From Fodinibius salicampi (GTDB taxonomy: Bacteria; Bacteroidota; Rhodothermia; Balneolales; Balneolaceae): a stretch of 64,000 bases of DNA. The stretch covers positions 1,116,001 through 1,180,000 of the forward strand of contig NZ_BAABRS010000001.1 of NCBI RefSeq assembly GCF_039545095.1, read 5' to 3'. Shown here piece by piece: positions 34,731-44,081 of this stretch; position 1 is the first letter of the stretch, and each line of letters opens with the position of its first letter. The position numbers and the translations under genes are program-made. A model generated the notes under the pieces. That model saw only the letters and a program-made list of their open reading frames with translations, searched no databases and was not told where the DNA came from.

Positions 34731-37700
34731 TTAATTAAGTCTTACAGCCGTATTAAAATTACCGGGTGTTACAAAACGTGTATGATATTTAACCCAATCC
34801 TCTTTGTTTTTCTGGTAGGCTGGATCATCCTGTAGCAGTCCGGGCTCCTCAGAATATTCTTCCAACCCGTGGTACGGCAATGGTCGAACTGTTTTGGAAA
34901 AGACGGTATTGTAATCACCGTCTTTAACCCACCCATCTCCTATGAGTACAAAATCCCGTGTCCAGCCTTTGCGGGGTTCTTCCACTCTGGGAAATTTAAA
35001 CAAAAGTTCATCCCCGGCATTCATAATCACATAGCGATCATCAATTTCTTCGATTAACTCTTTAACATCTCCAAATCGGGTATAAAAACCTTCCAGATCT
35101 CTCCACCGCTGATTGGTACCCGCAAGCTCTTGGTAGTTCGGTACCGTGGGAGAAAATCGATCGGTTTGCTCTAACTTGGAAAAACCACGATAACGTAATG
35201 TTGAAGTTTCTGCAGCCAACTTTTTTGTCTGGAGTTCTATATCCTCATCGTATATTCCCCAACGAATTTGATCCCAATATATTTCCATATTCGTGTACAA
35301 TCTAACCTTGTGCTCGGTATTGGGTTCAAAGACGTCTTCCAAATCTACCAGCATGGTTTTGCTTTTTCCCGACGGGAAGCCAATATCAGTATGAACGACT
35401 TTCCATCCTCCTGATCCGTTAGGTACTTCCACTCGGATGCCATGCAATGATTTATTTTCATTCTGGCTAATTGCAATATTGATAGACGTATCTGTTGGAT
35501 AGACCCAACCCGCTGCAATGAGCTTAATCTTCTCTTCTATGGGTACCTCTTGCCCTAGGTCCACCTCAAGATAATGTTCTTCAGTTACGCCCTGGTAAGA
35601 AGTAAGCGGCAAATCATCAACATATTCACCCTCCTTTTCTCTGATCTTAGTTGTCACGTCATTGCCATTCCAATCCGTTGCCGTCTGAACCGGTGCTATA
35701 TCCCGGATGGGATATAATTTTTGCTCAGGTGGTGGGAGCTTAAATCGTTCATCCACAAATACATCAATATCTTCGGGATGATCCACCGCCATCAGTGAGA
35801 CATGGTCAAAAAAGTGCGTCTCCCATAAATCTGCGGTAATGCGAATATCATAATACCCATCTTTTGGCTTCAACTGATCATCTTCAATCTTTACCCAGTC
35901 TATACTATGGATTACCTGGCTAACTCCCTGCCTGTTAATTCGGAGTCCCAGGGCCGTACGCCATAAGAAATCCGTTACAAATTGCATCTTTTCTCCATTA
36001 TAAGTCATTATCCACGGACATGAACCTTTTAAAATCTGTTCATTTAATATTTGGGAATCAAATCCTAACTCTGCAAACTCTGACTGGGTTGTACCATTGG
36101 GCCAATTAACCCGAACCACCTCTGCTTCTTCGTAATTCCCTAGTCCCAGATGTACCCATGGCTGAGTAATTGGTTGTTTTATGTATTGCAGTCCTGACCG
36201 GCTTTCAACCTCTCCTCCTATACCAAAAGAGTTTATACGTCGATCACCCGACTGCCGTGCGACACGTGGCTGTAGTATCCTACCCTTATAATCACTATTT
36301 CCGCTATTTTTAAGAGCCATACTCTGATTCTCTTCATTTAAGCCCAAAAGGTCGAGGCGGCTGTCTCCATCTAAGTCCGAAACACTATATATATATCCCG
36401 AAATGTTTGTAGCTTCAGAAGTTAACTCCACGTTCTCATTGCTAAGCCAATACTGGGTATCCTGGTTATTTGACAACAGCAGATCCAGTGCCCCGTTGTT
36501 GTCTAAATCTGCCAGATGTAATTGAGGAATTACTCCTTCTGTTTTTACACTATCTTTAAGTGAAGTAAGCGGTTCTGTACCCCAGCCACCTATAGAATCA
36601 ACATAGCTGGAACTCACAATCTGATCTGACTGGAGGCTTATTATTTCAAAAGCTCCATCACTGTTCAAATCGCCAAAGCTGATGCTTTGAACCGGACTAT
36701 CAAGATCAAAGGATTGGTCCAAATGATATTCGCCGGCTCTTTCATTTCGATAAAAATGAAGGTCTCCGTTTTGGCTGAGTGTAACCACATCCGGATCACC
36801 ATCGCGGTCAAAGTCTGCCCATAAAACATTGCGTATATGCTTTGATTCCTCAAAATACGATTGTACTTCAAAGGTATCATCCCCATTATTTCTCAGCAGC
36901 ACAGAGGAGCCATCCACTGCTGAAAGCAGCAAATCCAAATCTCCATCCAGCTCAATATCTATCACCCAGGAACCATAATAGGATTTGTTAATAACTTCGG
37001 ATGGTATTCCCAGTGTACTTGTAGCATCTGTAAAGGTAGAATCTTCTTCCTGACGATAGATTTTAAGTCCCGCTGATCCGGTAAACACAAAATCACTTAA
37101 AAAATCATAATTATAATCGATGGAAGTTACTGCAGGTGATGGTAACCGATCAGATCCCGATTCTCCCGGAAATGATATAGCTATATTTTTATTGATTATG
37201 GCTTCACCACTATTTATTCGTATCGTACTTGCCTGTTCTTCATCAGCCAGCGTTACAGATTTATACAGTTGTGCCGACTGCCCCGCTACAGTATCAACTG
37301 CTGTAAATGATAACTGTTTATCTATGGGAGCAGCGATATGATCGGCCTTGGGCAGCCAACGAAATTCGGTTATTAAAAATCCGACCTGGTTGGTGGGCAG
37401 TTCTACTTCTTCAACATCATGCTGAAAACGGGGAAGCTGACTTAAGGTGTTTCTCAAAAAAGCCAGTTCAAACGTTATATTGCTGCCTTCCTTGTTAAGA
37501 ATTTCAGATTTATGTTCGGCAAATTGCTTTTGTATCTGTTCAGGCCAGCCCGATGTATTTTCTTCAATCTTCGCGAGTGATTGTTCCATGACTGACTGGT
37601 TCTGGCTCTTTGCAGCAGTACGTATTTTTTCCAACAGTACGGCCAGGTTATCCGGATGTTCTTCCAATATTTGATCAAGCAAATGAATAATTTCCTGGGC

Positions 37701-38195
37701 ATTTTCTTCCGAATCCTGTCGTTCCAGCTCTTCGGCCAAGGCAAAAAGTATTCGCCCATTCGTGGAATCAAGGCGGGCCGCTTTTCCTAAATGTTCTAAT
37801 GAAGCCTCTATATTTCCCTTGCGGCTCTCTAAAATACCTGCCAAAAACTGAATATCAGCATCATCTGAACTACGTTTTAAAGCCTCATTTAATTTTTCAG
37901 TTGCACCGTCAAAATCACCCTGACGCATTGCATAAACCCCCAAATTCGCCCAGGCTGCAGGTTCTGCTGGATATATCGTGGCAACAGAGTCCATCTTCTC
38001 AACCGCAAAAGGAACTTGATCTGACTGCATGGCCGTCAGGCTGACATAAAAATCGGAAACGGCCTGGCGATACTCATCAGACTCTACATCCGGCTTAGAT
38101 GGTGGCGTGGAGGTACAAGCACTGAAGAGAATTCCCAGTATAACAGGATAAATCCAACGTATTGAGATACCTTTCTTTGAAACTAAATTGCGCAT
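34731..38195 (-). CDS. TPR - FG-GAP - UnbV/ASPIC large lipoprotein
   Basis: A 1154-residue lipoprotein with Cys27 in the lipobox (LFSAC). Residues about 45-190 are TPR repeats (AWANLGVYAMRQGDFDGATE, ADIQFLAGILESRKGNIEAS), probably a protein-binding arm. FG-GAP repeats occupy about 360-640 (DIELDGDLDLLLSAVDGSS, ADFDRDGDPDVVTLSQNG). An UnbV/ASPIC-type segment with HLGLGNYEEAEVVRVNWPNG is at about 655-702. The C-terminal 430 residues begin with GSCPWIMTYNGEKMQFVTDF and are a beta-rich region seen in this family but without a name I can give. It is made together with the downstream UnbV and UnbU-like genes (27 bp gap). A scaffold that displays or gathers the small UnbV proteins is a reasonable guess, not shown. 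Confidence 0.86.
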   Translation of the reverse strand: MRNLVSKKGISIRWIYPVILGILFSACTSTPPSKPDVESDEYRQAVSDFYVSLTAMQSDQVPFAVEKMDSVATIYPAEPAAWANLGVYAMRQGDFDGATEKLNEALKRSSDDADIQFLAGILESRKGNIEASLEHLGKAARLDSTNGRILFALAEELERQDSEENAQEIIHLLDQILEEHPDNLAVLLEKIRTAAKSQNQSVMEQSLAKIEENTSGWPEQIQKQFAEHKSEILNKEGSNITFELAFLRNTLSQLPRFQHDVEEVELPTNQVGFLITEFRWLPKADHIAAPIDKQLSFTAVDTVAGQSAQLYKSVTLADEEQASTIRINSGEAIINKNIAISFPGESGSDRLPSPAVTSIDYNYDFLSDFVFTGSAGLKIYRQEEDSTFTDATSTLGIPSEVINKSYYGSWVIDIELDGDLDLLLSAVDGSSVLLRNNGDDTFEVQSYFEESKHIRNVLWADFDRDGDPDVVTLSQNGDLHFYRNERAGEYHLDQSFDLDSPVQSISFGDLNSDGAFEIISLQSDQIVSSSYVDSIGGWGTEPLTSLKDSVKTEGVIPQLHLADLDNNGALDLLLSNNQDTQYWLSNENVELTSEATNISGYIYSVSDLDGDSRLDLLGLNEENQSMALKNSGNSDYKGRILQPRVARQSGDRRINSFGIGGEVESRSGLQYIKQPITQPWVHLGLGNYEEAEVVRVNWPNGTTQSEFAELGFDSQILNEQILKGSCPWIMTYNGEKMQFVTDFLWRTALGLRINRQGVSQVIHSIDWVKIEDDQLKPKDGYYDIRITADLWETHFFDHVSLMAVDHPEDIDVFVDERFKLPPPEQKLYPIRDIAPVQTATDWNGNDVTTKIREKEGEYVDDLPLTSYQGVTEEHYLEVDLGQEVPIEEKIKLIAAGWVYPTDTSINIAISQNENKSLHGIRVEVPNGSGGWKVVHTDIGFPSGKSKTMLVDLEDVFEPNTEHKVRLYTNMEIYWDQIRWGIYDEDIELQTKKLAAETSTLRYRGFSKLEQTDRFSPTVPNYQELAGTNQRWRDLEGFYTRFGDVKELIEEIDDRYVIMNAGDELLFKFPRVEEPRKGWTRDFVLIGDGWVKDGDYNTVFSKTVRPLPYHGLEEYSEEPGLLQDDPAYQKNKEDWVKYHTRFVTPGNFNTAVRLN

Positions 38196-38263
38196 CGCTT
38201 TATCTTTATCAGGTGCTAAAAATTTAAATATTGTGGGTTAATAATAGACCTTAATATATTAAA

Positions 38264-41200
38264 TTATTCCAAGAAAACGGGACTTTGATCATTTCTGCCA
38301 ACTACGATCAATCTATCATTATTACCAATACCTACACTTTTTATTTCACGTATTTCTCCCCTCAGCAGTATCCCACTTTCTTCTGGTGTTAATGCTTCAA
38401 ATGATTTTCCTGCTGTTCCTTTGAGCAACCATCCATAGCTGGCATCAAATTGCCCCCCGTAGAGAGGAAGAACGGAATAGAAGTTACCACCCGCAAGAAT
38501 ATCAGTAAAGCTATCATGATCAAAATCTTCAGCATGAAAAGAAAAAACCGGAGCGGCCTGAATAGCTCTGGGAAATGGGTGCACCTTAAATTCCCCGTTT
38601 TCTCTATTCTCAAAATAAACCGAAGCTAAATTAGTAACAATCTTCTTTTCTGCTTTCTGCAAGCGTTCTTCTCCAAATATTTCATACAGGGTTTTACCGG
38701 CATATGATTCGTATCTTGGAAACTTGGAATGCAGGAAATTAAAAGGAGCAAGAAGATGATCACGAGAAGCAATGGGAAGTATTTGATCTTGTTTGGTCTG
38801 TCCTATAACCGGATCGGTATGGCCATCACCGTTAAAATCGTCCGTATATACAACCAAAGGTTGTTGTTCTGATGCAGCCAGCGTAGTATTAAGTCCCATA
38901 TTACCCGCCAGGATATCCAAATCTCCATCCCCATCAATGTCAGCTAGGTGAAGGCTCTGCCATAAGCCCACATCAGACTCAAAGTCCTGGAACCTTTCAA
39001 AAACACCCCCATTATTCTGAAATATAACTATAGGCATCCAGTCTCCCGCTACAATAATATCATCCCTGCCATTTCCGGTTATGTCTGCTGAGCGGGCATC
39101 ACTAATCATCCCCGCCTCCCCTAATTGGGGCCCTATGTCGTTGGTAACATCCCGATAAGTCCCATCCCCATCATTTTCAAGTAGATAGCTATTCGGAGTA
39201 GCGCCATAGCTTTTGGGAACAGAACGACTACCTACAAACAGATCTCTGTCTCCATCTTCATCATAATCAAGGGGAAGCACTACCGAACCGTTAGCTTTAA
39301 AATCGGGCAAAGCATCGGATTTATGCACAAAATTTCCGGACCCATCATTTATATACAGCCGATCGTATAATTGTTCGTTATTTTTCTGCTCTTCATTCCC
39401 ACCGCTTACTACATATAAATCTATTGCGCCATCATTATTTGCATCAAAAAAGGCGGCGTCGGTATCTTCAAAAAGAGCGTGATTGTCAAAGACTTTGGTT
39501 TCTTTTTTTAAAAATTTCCCATCATCCTGCTGAATATATAAAACCCCACTTTGTTCGGCTCCTCCTCCCATATATAGATCATCCAGCCCATCACTATTCA
39601 CATCTCCTACTGCAATCGGGGGACCCATTTGTGAGAGCTGATAAGGCATCAATGGTTGTGCGTTAAATCCGTTAAAATCATTCTCAAGGTGACGATAAGA
39701 AGGTTCAAGGGGGCTCGGAACCTCTGATAAAAAAGAAGAACGGTCAACTGAGGTTGAAATTGAGGATTGATTCTTCGGCACTTTTCCTTCATCGACAGTC
39801 AATTGTTGATTTGGCGCAATATTTTCCATTATTGTTTCCTTTCCGTCGGGCCATATAATTTTTAAACTATCAACTTTATTGACCTCTCCCAGGCCAAAAA
39901 ACAGACGCGGATCTACTGAAGACTGGAACCCCCGGGTCGGGAATAGTTCCGCAAGCTGATAATTATCACCTGTATAAACAATTCCCTTACTGCCGATCCC
40001 TAGTGTATTCGCCCCTTCACCCTTAATAGAAACGGTAAGATAATTGGTGCTATCCTGTTCAACCGTCATGTTTTGATAGATTGAAGCTTCAGTGTTTACG
40101 TTGTTAATTACCAAATCAAGATCTCCATCATTATCCAGATCGCCATAGGCTGCCCCGCTTGAATAACTGGGGGTATTAAACCCCCAATTTTCAGTTTGAT
40201 GTGAAAAGGCAAGCGAATCTTCATTTCGAAAAGCTGCATTTGGAATTTTAAGGTGCGGCATGCTATCAATCACAACAATATTCTGTTCCGTTATGCCCTT
40301 TTCTAATGACTGCTGTATACCATCACTGCGTATTAACGAGAGATAGTCTTTATCATTAGGACGGCGATAGATTCCATTTGAAACAAAAAGATCTTTTCGC
40401 CCGTCATTATCCATATCAAAGAGTAGTGCAGACCAGCTCCAGTCGGTAGCATGAGTTCCCGTCATCGGTGCAATATCAGAATAAATAGGTACAGAGTTGC
40501 TATCACTTCCGACATTTAATTGCAACGTATTTCGGATGAGCTGTGGATGGTATCCGAAATCTCTTTGGGCGGCATATACTTCATAAGTTTCACTGCTCAC
40601 CGCCTTCTTATGCCACTCTTCTGTCGAGGGAAGCATATCCACTACGGCTATATCAGGTTTTAGATCATTGTTAATATCCGCTATATCATTTCCCATGGAT
40701 GCCCGACTGGTATGGCTGGTGCTCTGTTCCAGAACTTCTTTAAATGTTCCGTCTTTTTGATTCAGATACAGGTAATCATTTTCATGAAAATCGTTGGAAA
40801 CATAAATATCGGGATAATTATTTCCATTCAGATCACTTACAGTCACATCCAAACCATATCCCATACCGCTGTTATATATTCCCGCTTCCTTGGTAATATC
40901 TGTAAATTTACCCCCATCATTTCTATACAAACGATCTCCTTCTTTTTCACTGCTACCCTTACGCTGCTCGGCTGGTTTAAAGGAGTTTTCATTATGTATT
41001 GCATGATTCAAAAGATACATATCTAAATCACCGTCCCGGTCCATATCGAAAAATACGGTCTGCTTTGAATATCCCCTGAAATCAAGTCCATATTCGGCCG
41101 CGCGTTCCGTAAACGTAAAATCCCCGTTATTTATAAACAGCTGGTTTTGTCCCTTTTTTGACCGATAGTGCACATTACACACATAAATATCAAGCAATCC

Positions 41201-41590
41201 ATCCCCATTTATGTCAGCCATTGTAGTGCCTGTCGTCCAGTCCCCCGTTCCCCCTACTCTGGCTTTATCCGTAATATCTATAAATTCAAAGTTTCCTTTA
41301 TTTAAATAGAGTTTATTAGAGTCCATGTTTGCAGTAAAATAAATATCAGGTAGCCCATCATTATTGATATCTCCGATTGAAACCCCGGCCCCGTCATAAA
41401 AGTAAAGATAGTTTATCATGTTAAAGTCTAAGCTCTGCTCAACCTCATTAGCAAACGTAATATTGCTTTGCGATGAACCAATACTCCTGAATCTAGACTC
41501 TTCATCAGCGGAATGGCAACCAATAAATATTAATAAAATGCTCATGTACATCAGAGCTTTAAACTTGATTTGAAAAACTTCTAACCCCAT
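38264..41590 (-). CDS. VCBS/FG-GAP repeat lipoprotein with UnbV/ASPIC domain (third copy)
   Basis: The third long VCBS/UnbV lipoprotein, about 1108 residues from the preferred ATG. The frame is open further, to 41656, but the ATG at 41590 gives a clean signal peptide ending in a lipobox (LLIFIGC), so I start there. Calcium loops begin with GDINNDGLPDIYFTANM. An UnbV/ASPIC domain sits at about 517-590 (VDSLKIIWPDGK), and a second propeller block follows with GDVNSDGLDDLYMGGGAEQ. It has the same plan as the proteins at 4471-7824 and 8568-11957 but differs more. It is the first gene of the leftward array and is divergent from the LacI regulator at 41938, which may control it. The 68 bp to the next gene suggest an operon. 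Confidence 0.86.
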   Translation of the reverse strand: MGLEVFQIKFKALMYMSILLIFIGCHSADEESRFRSIGSSQSNITFANEVEQSLDFNMINYLYFYDGAGVSIGDINNDGLPDIYFTANMDSNKLYLNKGNFEFIDITDKARVGGTGDWTTGTTMADINGDGLLDIYVCNVHYRSKKGQNQLFINNGDFTFTERAAEYGLDFRGYSKQTVFFDMDRDGDLDMYLLNHAIHNENSFKPAEQRKGSSEKEGDRLYRNDGGKFTDITKEAGIYNSGMGYGLDVTVSDLNGNNYPDIYVSNDFHENDYLYLNQKDGTFKEVLEQSTSHTSRASMGNDIADINNDLKPDIAVVDMLPSTEEWHKKAVSSETYEVYAAQRDFGYHPQLIRNTLQLNVGSDSNSVPIYSDIAPMTGTHATDWSWSALLFDMDNDGRKDLFVSNGIYRRPNDKDYLSLIRSDGIQQSLEKGITEQNIVVIDSMPHLKIPNAAFRNEDSLAFSHQTENWGFNTPSYSSGAAYGDLDNDGDLDLVINNVNTEASIYQNMTVEQDSTNYLTVSIKGEGANTLGIGSKGIVYTGDNYQLAELFPTRGFQSSVDPRLFFGLGEVNKVDSLKIIWPDGKETIMENIAPNQQLTVDEGKVPKNQSSISTSVDRSSFLSEVPSPLEPSYRHLENDFNGFNAQPLMPYQLSQMGPPIAVGDVNSDGLDDLYMGGGAEQSGVLYIQQDDGKFLKKETKVFDNHALFEDTDAAFFDANNDGAIDLYVVSGGNEEQKNNEQLYDRLYINDGSGNFVHKSDALPDFKANGSVVLPLDYDEDGDRDLFVGSRSVPKSYGATPNSYLLENDGDGTYRDVTNDIGPQLGEAGMISDARSADITGNGRDDIIVAGDWMPIVIFQNNGGVFERFQDFESDVGLWQSLHLADIDGDGDLDILAGNMGLNTTLAASEQQPLVVYTDDFNGDGHTDPVIGQTKQDQILPIASRDHLLAPFNFLHSKFPRYESYAGKTLYEIFGEERLQKAEKKIVTNLASVYFENRENGEFKVHPFPRAIQAAPVFSFHAEDFDHDSFTDILAGGNFYSVLPLYGGQFDASYGWLLKGTAGKSFEALTPEESGILLRGEIREIKSVGIGNNDRLIVVGRNDQSPVFLE

Positions 41591-41839
41591 AGATGTAATT
41601 TTAATACAGATCGATCCTTTTGCTAAAATATGTATTTCCAAAGTATCAATTAACAAAATGAATAATATTTAGTACCTCTCTTCTAAAAACCTAATTTTAT
41701 TATAGTTACCAATTGTATCAGATTTGCCTGCCCTATAATAGGAAAATATCCCATTTATTCGAATCATTTACATTTAGTGACCCTTTTTTACCAAAAAATA
41801 AATTATAGAAATGCAAAGCAATGCAATATTTTTATATTT

Positions 41840-41867
41840 TATTGAAAATTATTTGAAATATTCAATA
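41840..41867. promoter_or_regulatory. Possible operator between the VCBS gene and lacI-type gene
   Basis: TATTGAA (41840-41846) and TTCAATA (41861-41867) are perfect 7-bp arms with a 14-base spacer, in the 281-bp divergent region, 71 bases before the regulator start. The spacing is wide for a LacI operator and the DNA is very AT-rich, so support is weak. Confidence 0.2.
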
Positions 41868-41937
41868 ATGAGATAGTTATTGTATTATAGGTGTTATTAT
41901 TACAATTAACAGATATTAAACTCTAAACAATGATACA

Positions 41938-42939
41938 TTGAAGGTCACTTTAAAAGATATTGCTGAAGAAACTGGATATTCTATTTCTACTGTATCAAGG
42001 GTGTTAAATGGATCTGATAAAATTAGTACACAAACCCGAAGAGAAATATATCAGGCGGCCAAACGCCTTAAATATCCTATTTATCATACTATTAATGGAG
42101 ACAAAATTGTAGACTCTCTAAAGATCTGCCATGTACTGACCAAATTCAGTGAAGGAGAATTTTATTCTTCAATGTTTAAGGGAATGAGTAGAGCAGCAGA
42201 AAAAAATGATGCTCAACTTTCCCTGATGAATTTGGATAAACCTTTTGACGATGTTCTTCGAATTCTCAAAGAAATAAGCAGCGAAAAATATGAGGGCATA
42301 GTACTTTTTGCTCCTGAATTCAAAAAGAAACATTACCAAATACTTCGGGATGAATTACCGGAAAACTTTCCTATTATTTCTAATGCCCTCATTGAAAATC
42401 CTGTTGTAACATCTGTTACTTTTGACGGCTACAGCGGAGGATTTTTAGCTGGTGAACATTTTAACAATCAGGGATACAAGCAATGTGGAATTCTTAAGGG
42501 CCCTTTTGAAGAGCCGGAATCACGGTATAGATTCAATGGCTTCAGAGATTACCTGTATCAAAATACAAAAATGGAGTTTTGCTGGGAATACCAGGGTGAT
42601 TATTCCTTTGAGTCCGGTCAAAAGGCATTCGAGACCTTTCATAAAACCGAAAATACACCAGAAGCTATTTTTGCCTGTAATGATGATATGGCCCACGGCT
42701 TTCTGAAAGAGGCCTTGGCTAACGGTTATAAGATACCCGACGATTTTGGGCTTATCGGTTATGATGATCTTCCTATATGCAGGAGACACAGTCCAACGAT
42801 CTCTTCTATTCATACTGATTACGAGTCTTTGGGAATGGTTACGATGGAGAAAATGAAGGAAATTCTTGCTAATCCCAACCAACAGGAAGGAGTCCTGAGC
42901 CTGATCCCAGTGAGTGTCAACCACAGGGAATCTTCATGA
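41938..42939 (+). CDS. LacI-family transcriptional regulator (first)
   Basis: A 333-residue LacI/GalR-type repressor or activator. The N-terminal helix-turn-helix is TLKDIAEETGYSISTVSRVL with the usual hinge after it. The remainder is a periplasmic-binding-protein-like sensor domain with AIFACNDDMAHGFLKEAL and GLIGYDDLPICRRHSPTISS, the typical end of the family. Translation starts at a TTG; the ATG eight bases upstream is in another frame and hits a stop after three codons. It is divergent from the third VCBS gene and convergent with the decayed locus end at 43219. It may control the leftward VCBS/UnbV array or the neighbouring Sus locus. It is a close relative of the regulator at 53250. The 279 bp after its stop hold nothing recognisable except an 8-C run at 43097-43104. 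Confidence 0.92.
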   Translation: MKVTLKDIAEETGYSISTVSRVLNGSDKISTQTRREIYQAAKRLKYPIYHTINGDKIVDSLKICHVLTKFSEGEFYSSMFKGMSRAAEKNDAQLSLMNLDKPFDDVLRILKEISSEKYEGIVLFAPEFKKKHYQILRDELPENFPIISNALIENPVVTSVTFDGYSGGFLAGEHFNNQGYKQCGILKGPFEEPESRYRFNGFRDYLYQNTKMEFCWEYQGDYSFESGQKAFETFHKTENTPEAIFACNDDMAHGFLKEALANGYKIPDDFGLIGYDDLPICRRHSPTISSIHTDYESLGMVTMEKMKEILANPNQQEGVLSLIPVSVNHRESS

Positions 42940-43218
42940 CTTAACCTGAGAGATATAGAACTAAAATTAAAAGTATAATCGTTATAAGCCTGCCCGTAAG
43001 AAGCCAATCAGGAAAATCGACCGCCAATCTACACACGACTGGTTGGATAAATCAAATCAGATGAATAATGTAACCATCATATCACACGGACTCGCTCCCC
43101 CCCCAATAAGCAGTTCAACAATGGATTTCTCCTACATTTTCAGCTTTAAAGGGACATGTAAGTGGTTTCTAGGAGTCTTATAATTCTGATCTGGGTGATA
43201 AATTGATTCATAGTTTGG

Positions 43219-44012
43219 CTAATTGTTCTCTTTAACTGTCTCATCAAGAGGAATTCCCAATTCCTCATAAAGTGCTCTGCGCGCCTCCTTGTCGCTCTTC
43301 AAAATTTCACGGGCATATTTGGCTACTTCCCGTGCATGTTTGCGGGGAACTATAATTACACCATCACCATCGGCTACAATAACATCACCGGGATTTACCT
43401 GTACTCCTCCCACTACTACAGTGGCATTAACCGACTCTACCTCATTTCTTCCCGGACGAATACCCTGTCCTCTATTAGCATGGTCAAGATAGACTGGAAT
43501 TTTTGCTTTATAATCTCCATCTATCAACTGATCGGGAACCCCCGGTGGAAGGTTACCGGGCGAGGCATCCCAGAAAAATACATTTGAAATATTTCCACCT
43601 GACATACGAATGATATTGGATCTCAAGTCTCTGACCCGCTCAATAAGTGCTTGCTCCTGGTGGATATCCCCGATATATGGATTAATATTATTACCAAAAA
43701 CAGTAATCGGTATCTTTCCGATAATGGTTTCTGGATTAACTTGTATACGGGCATCAAGTTTTTTTCCTAGTTTAGTTTTCTCCTGATATGCTGGCGAAGC
43801 AATATCTTTAGGCTGCCAGCTAATGCAGGAAAAAACCAGGGTATTGATTGCCCTCAGGTACCGTCTCTTCTATTGATTCAAATACCGGATTAGTATCCTG
43901 CTCTTTCTCTTCTCCATTAATATTTGTCGATTGATCGGTACAACCATAGCACATAAACAGAAGAATCCAGACAATAAAAAAATCGGGATTTCAAAAAATA
44001 ATACACATGCAA
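43219..44012 (-). pseudogene. Chimeric pseudogene: secreted glycosidase-like front joined to RraA-family C-terminus
   Basis: Read leftward, the piece starts with a lipoprotein-type signal (FIVWILLFMCYGC) and a linker. After at least two frame breaks (at the seven-T run at 43976-43982 and the six-T run at 43830-43835) it continues as ITVFGNNINPYIGDI and RSNIIRMSGGNISNVFFWDA. That resembles the first strands of a TIM-barrel glycoside hydrolase such as arabinofuranosidase/GH44-type proteins. From about KIPVYLDHANRGQGIRPGR onward the open frame (43219-43626, TTG start) is the C-terminal part of an RraA-family protein: VVVGGVQVNPGDVIVADGDG and PRKHAREVAKYA. Neither part is complete. I infer a deletion that joined two genes at the end of the susCD locus, followed by decay. 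The glycosidase assignment is tentative; the RraA assignment is firmer. The open 135-residue frame might still be expressed. Confidence 0.65.
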
Positions 44013-44081
44013 TGAACCTTCTTAAATGTTAACCGATTGCTTGGTTTTCCTGGTCACATGACCAAATAAGCTTCCATTCAA

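Noticed and set aside
41930-41940. ATG start for the first LacI gene
   Set aside because: The ATG at 41930 is out of frame with the regulator and meets a stop after three codons; the TTG at 41938 is in frame with the conserved helix-turn-helix.
43061-43183. Short open frame of about 40 codons with a C8 run
   Set aside because: No signal, domain or conserved pattern; the composition looks random and it lies between a regulator and a decayed gene.
43219-43626. Intact RraA-family gene
   Set aside because: The N-terminal half of the family is missing and the frame continues upstream into unrelated glycosidase-like sequence, so it is a remnant.
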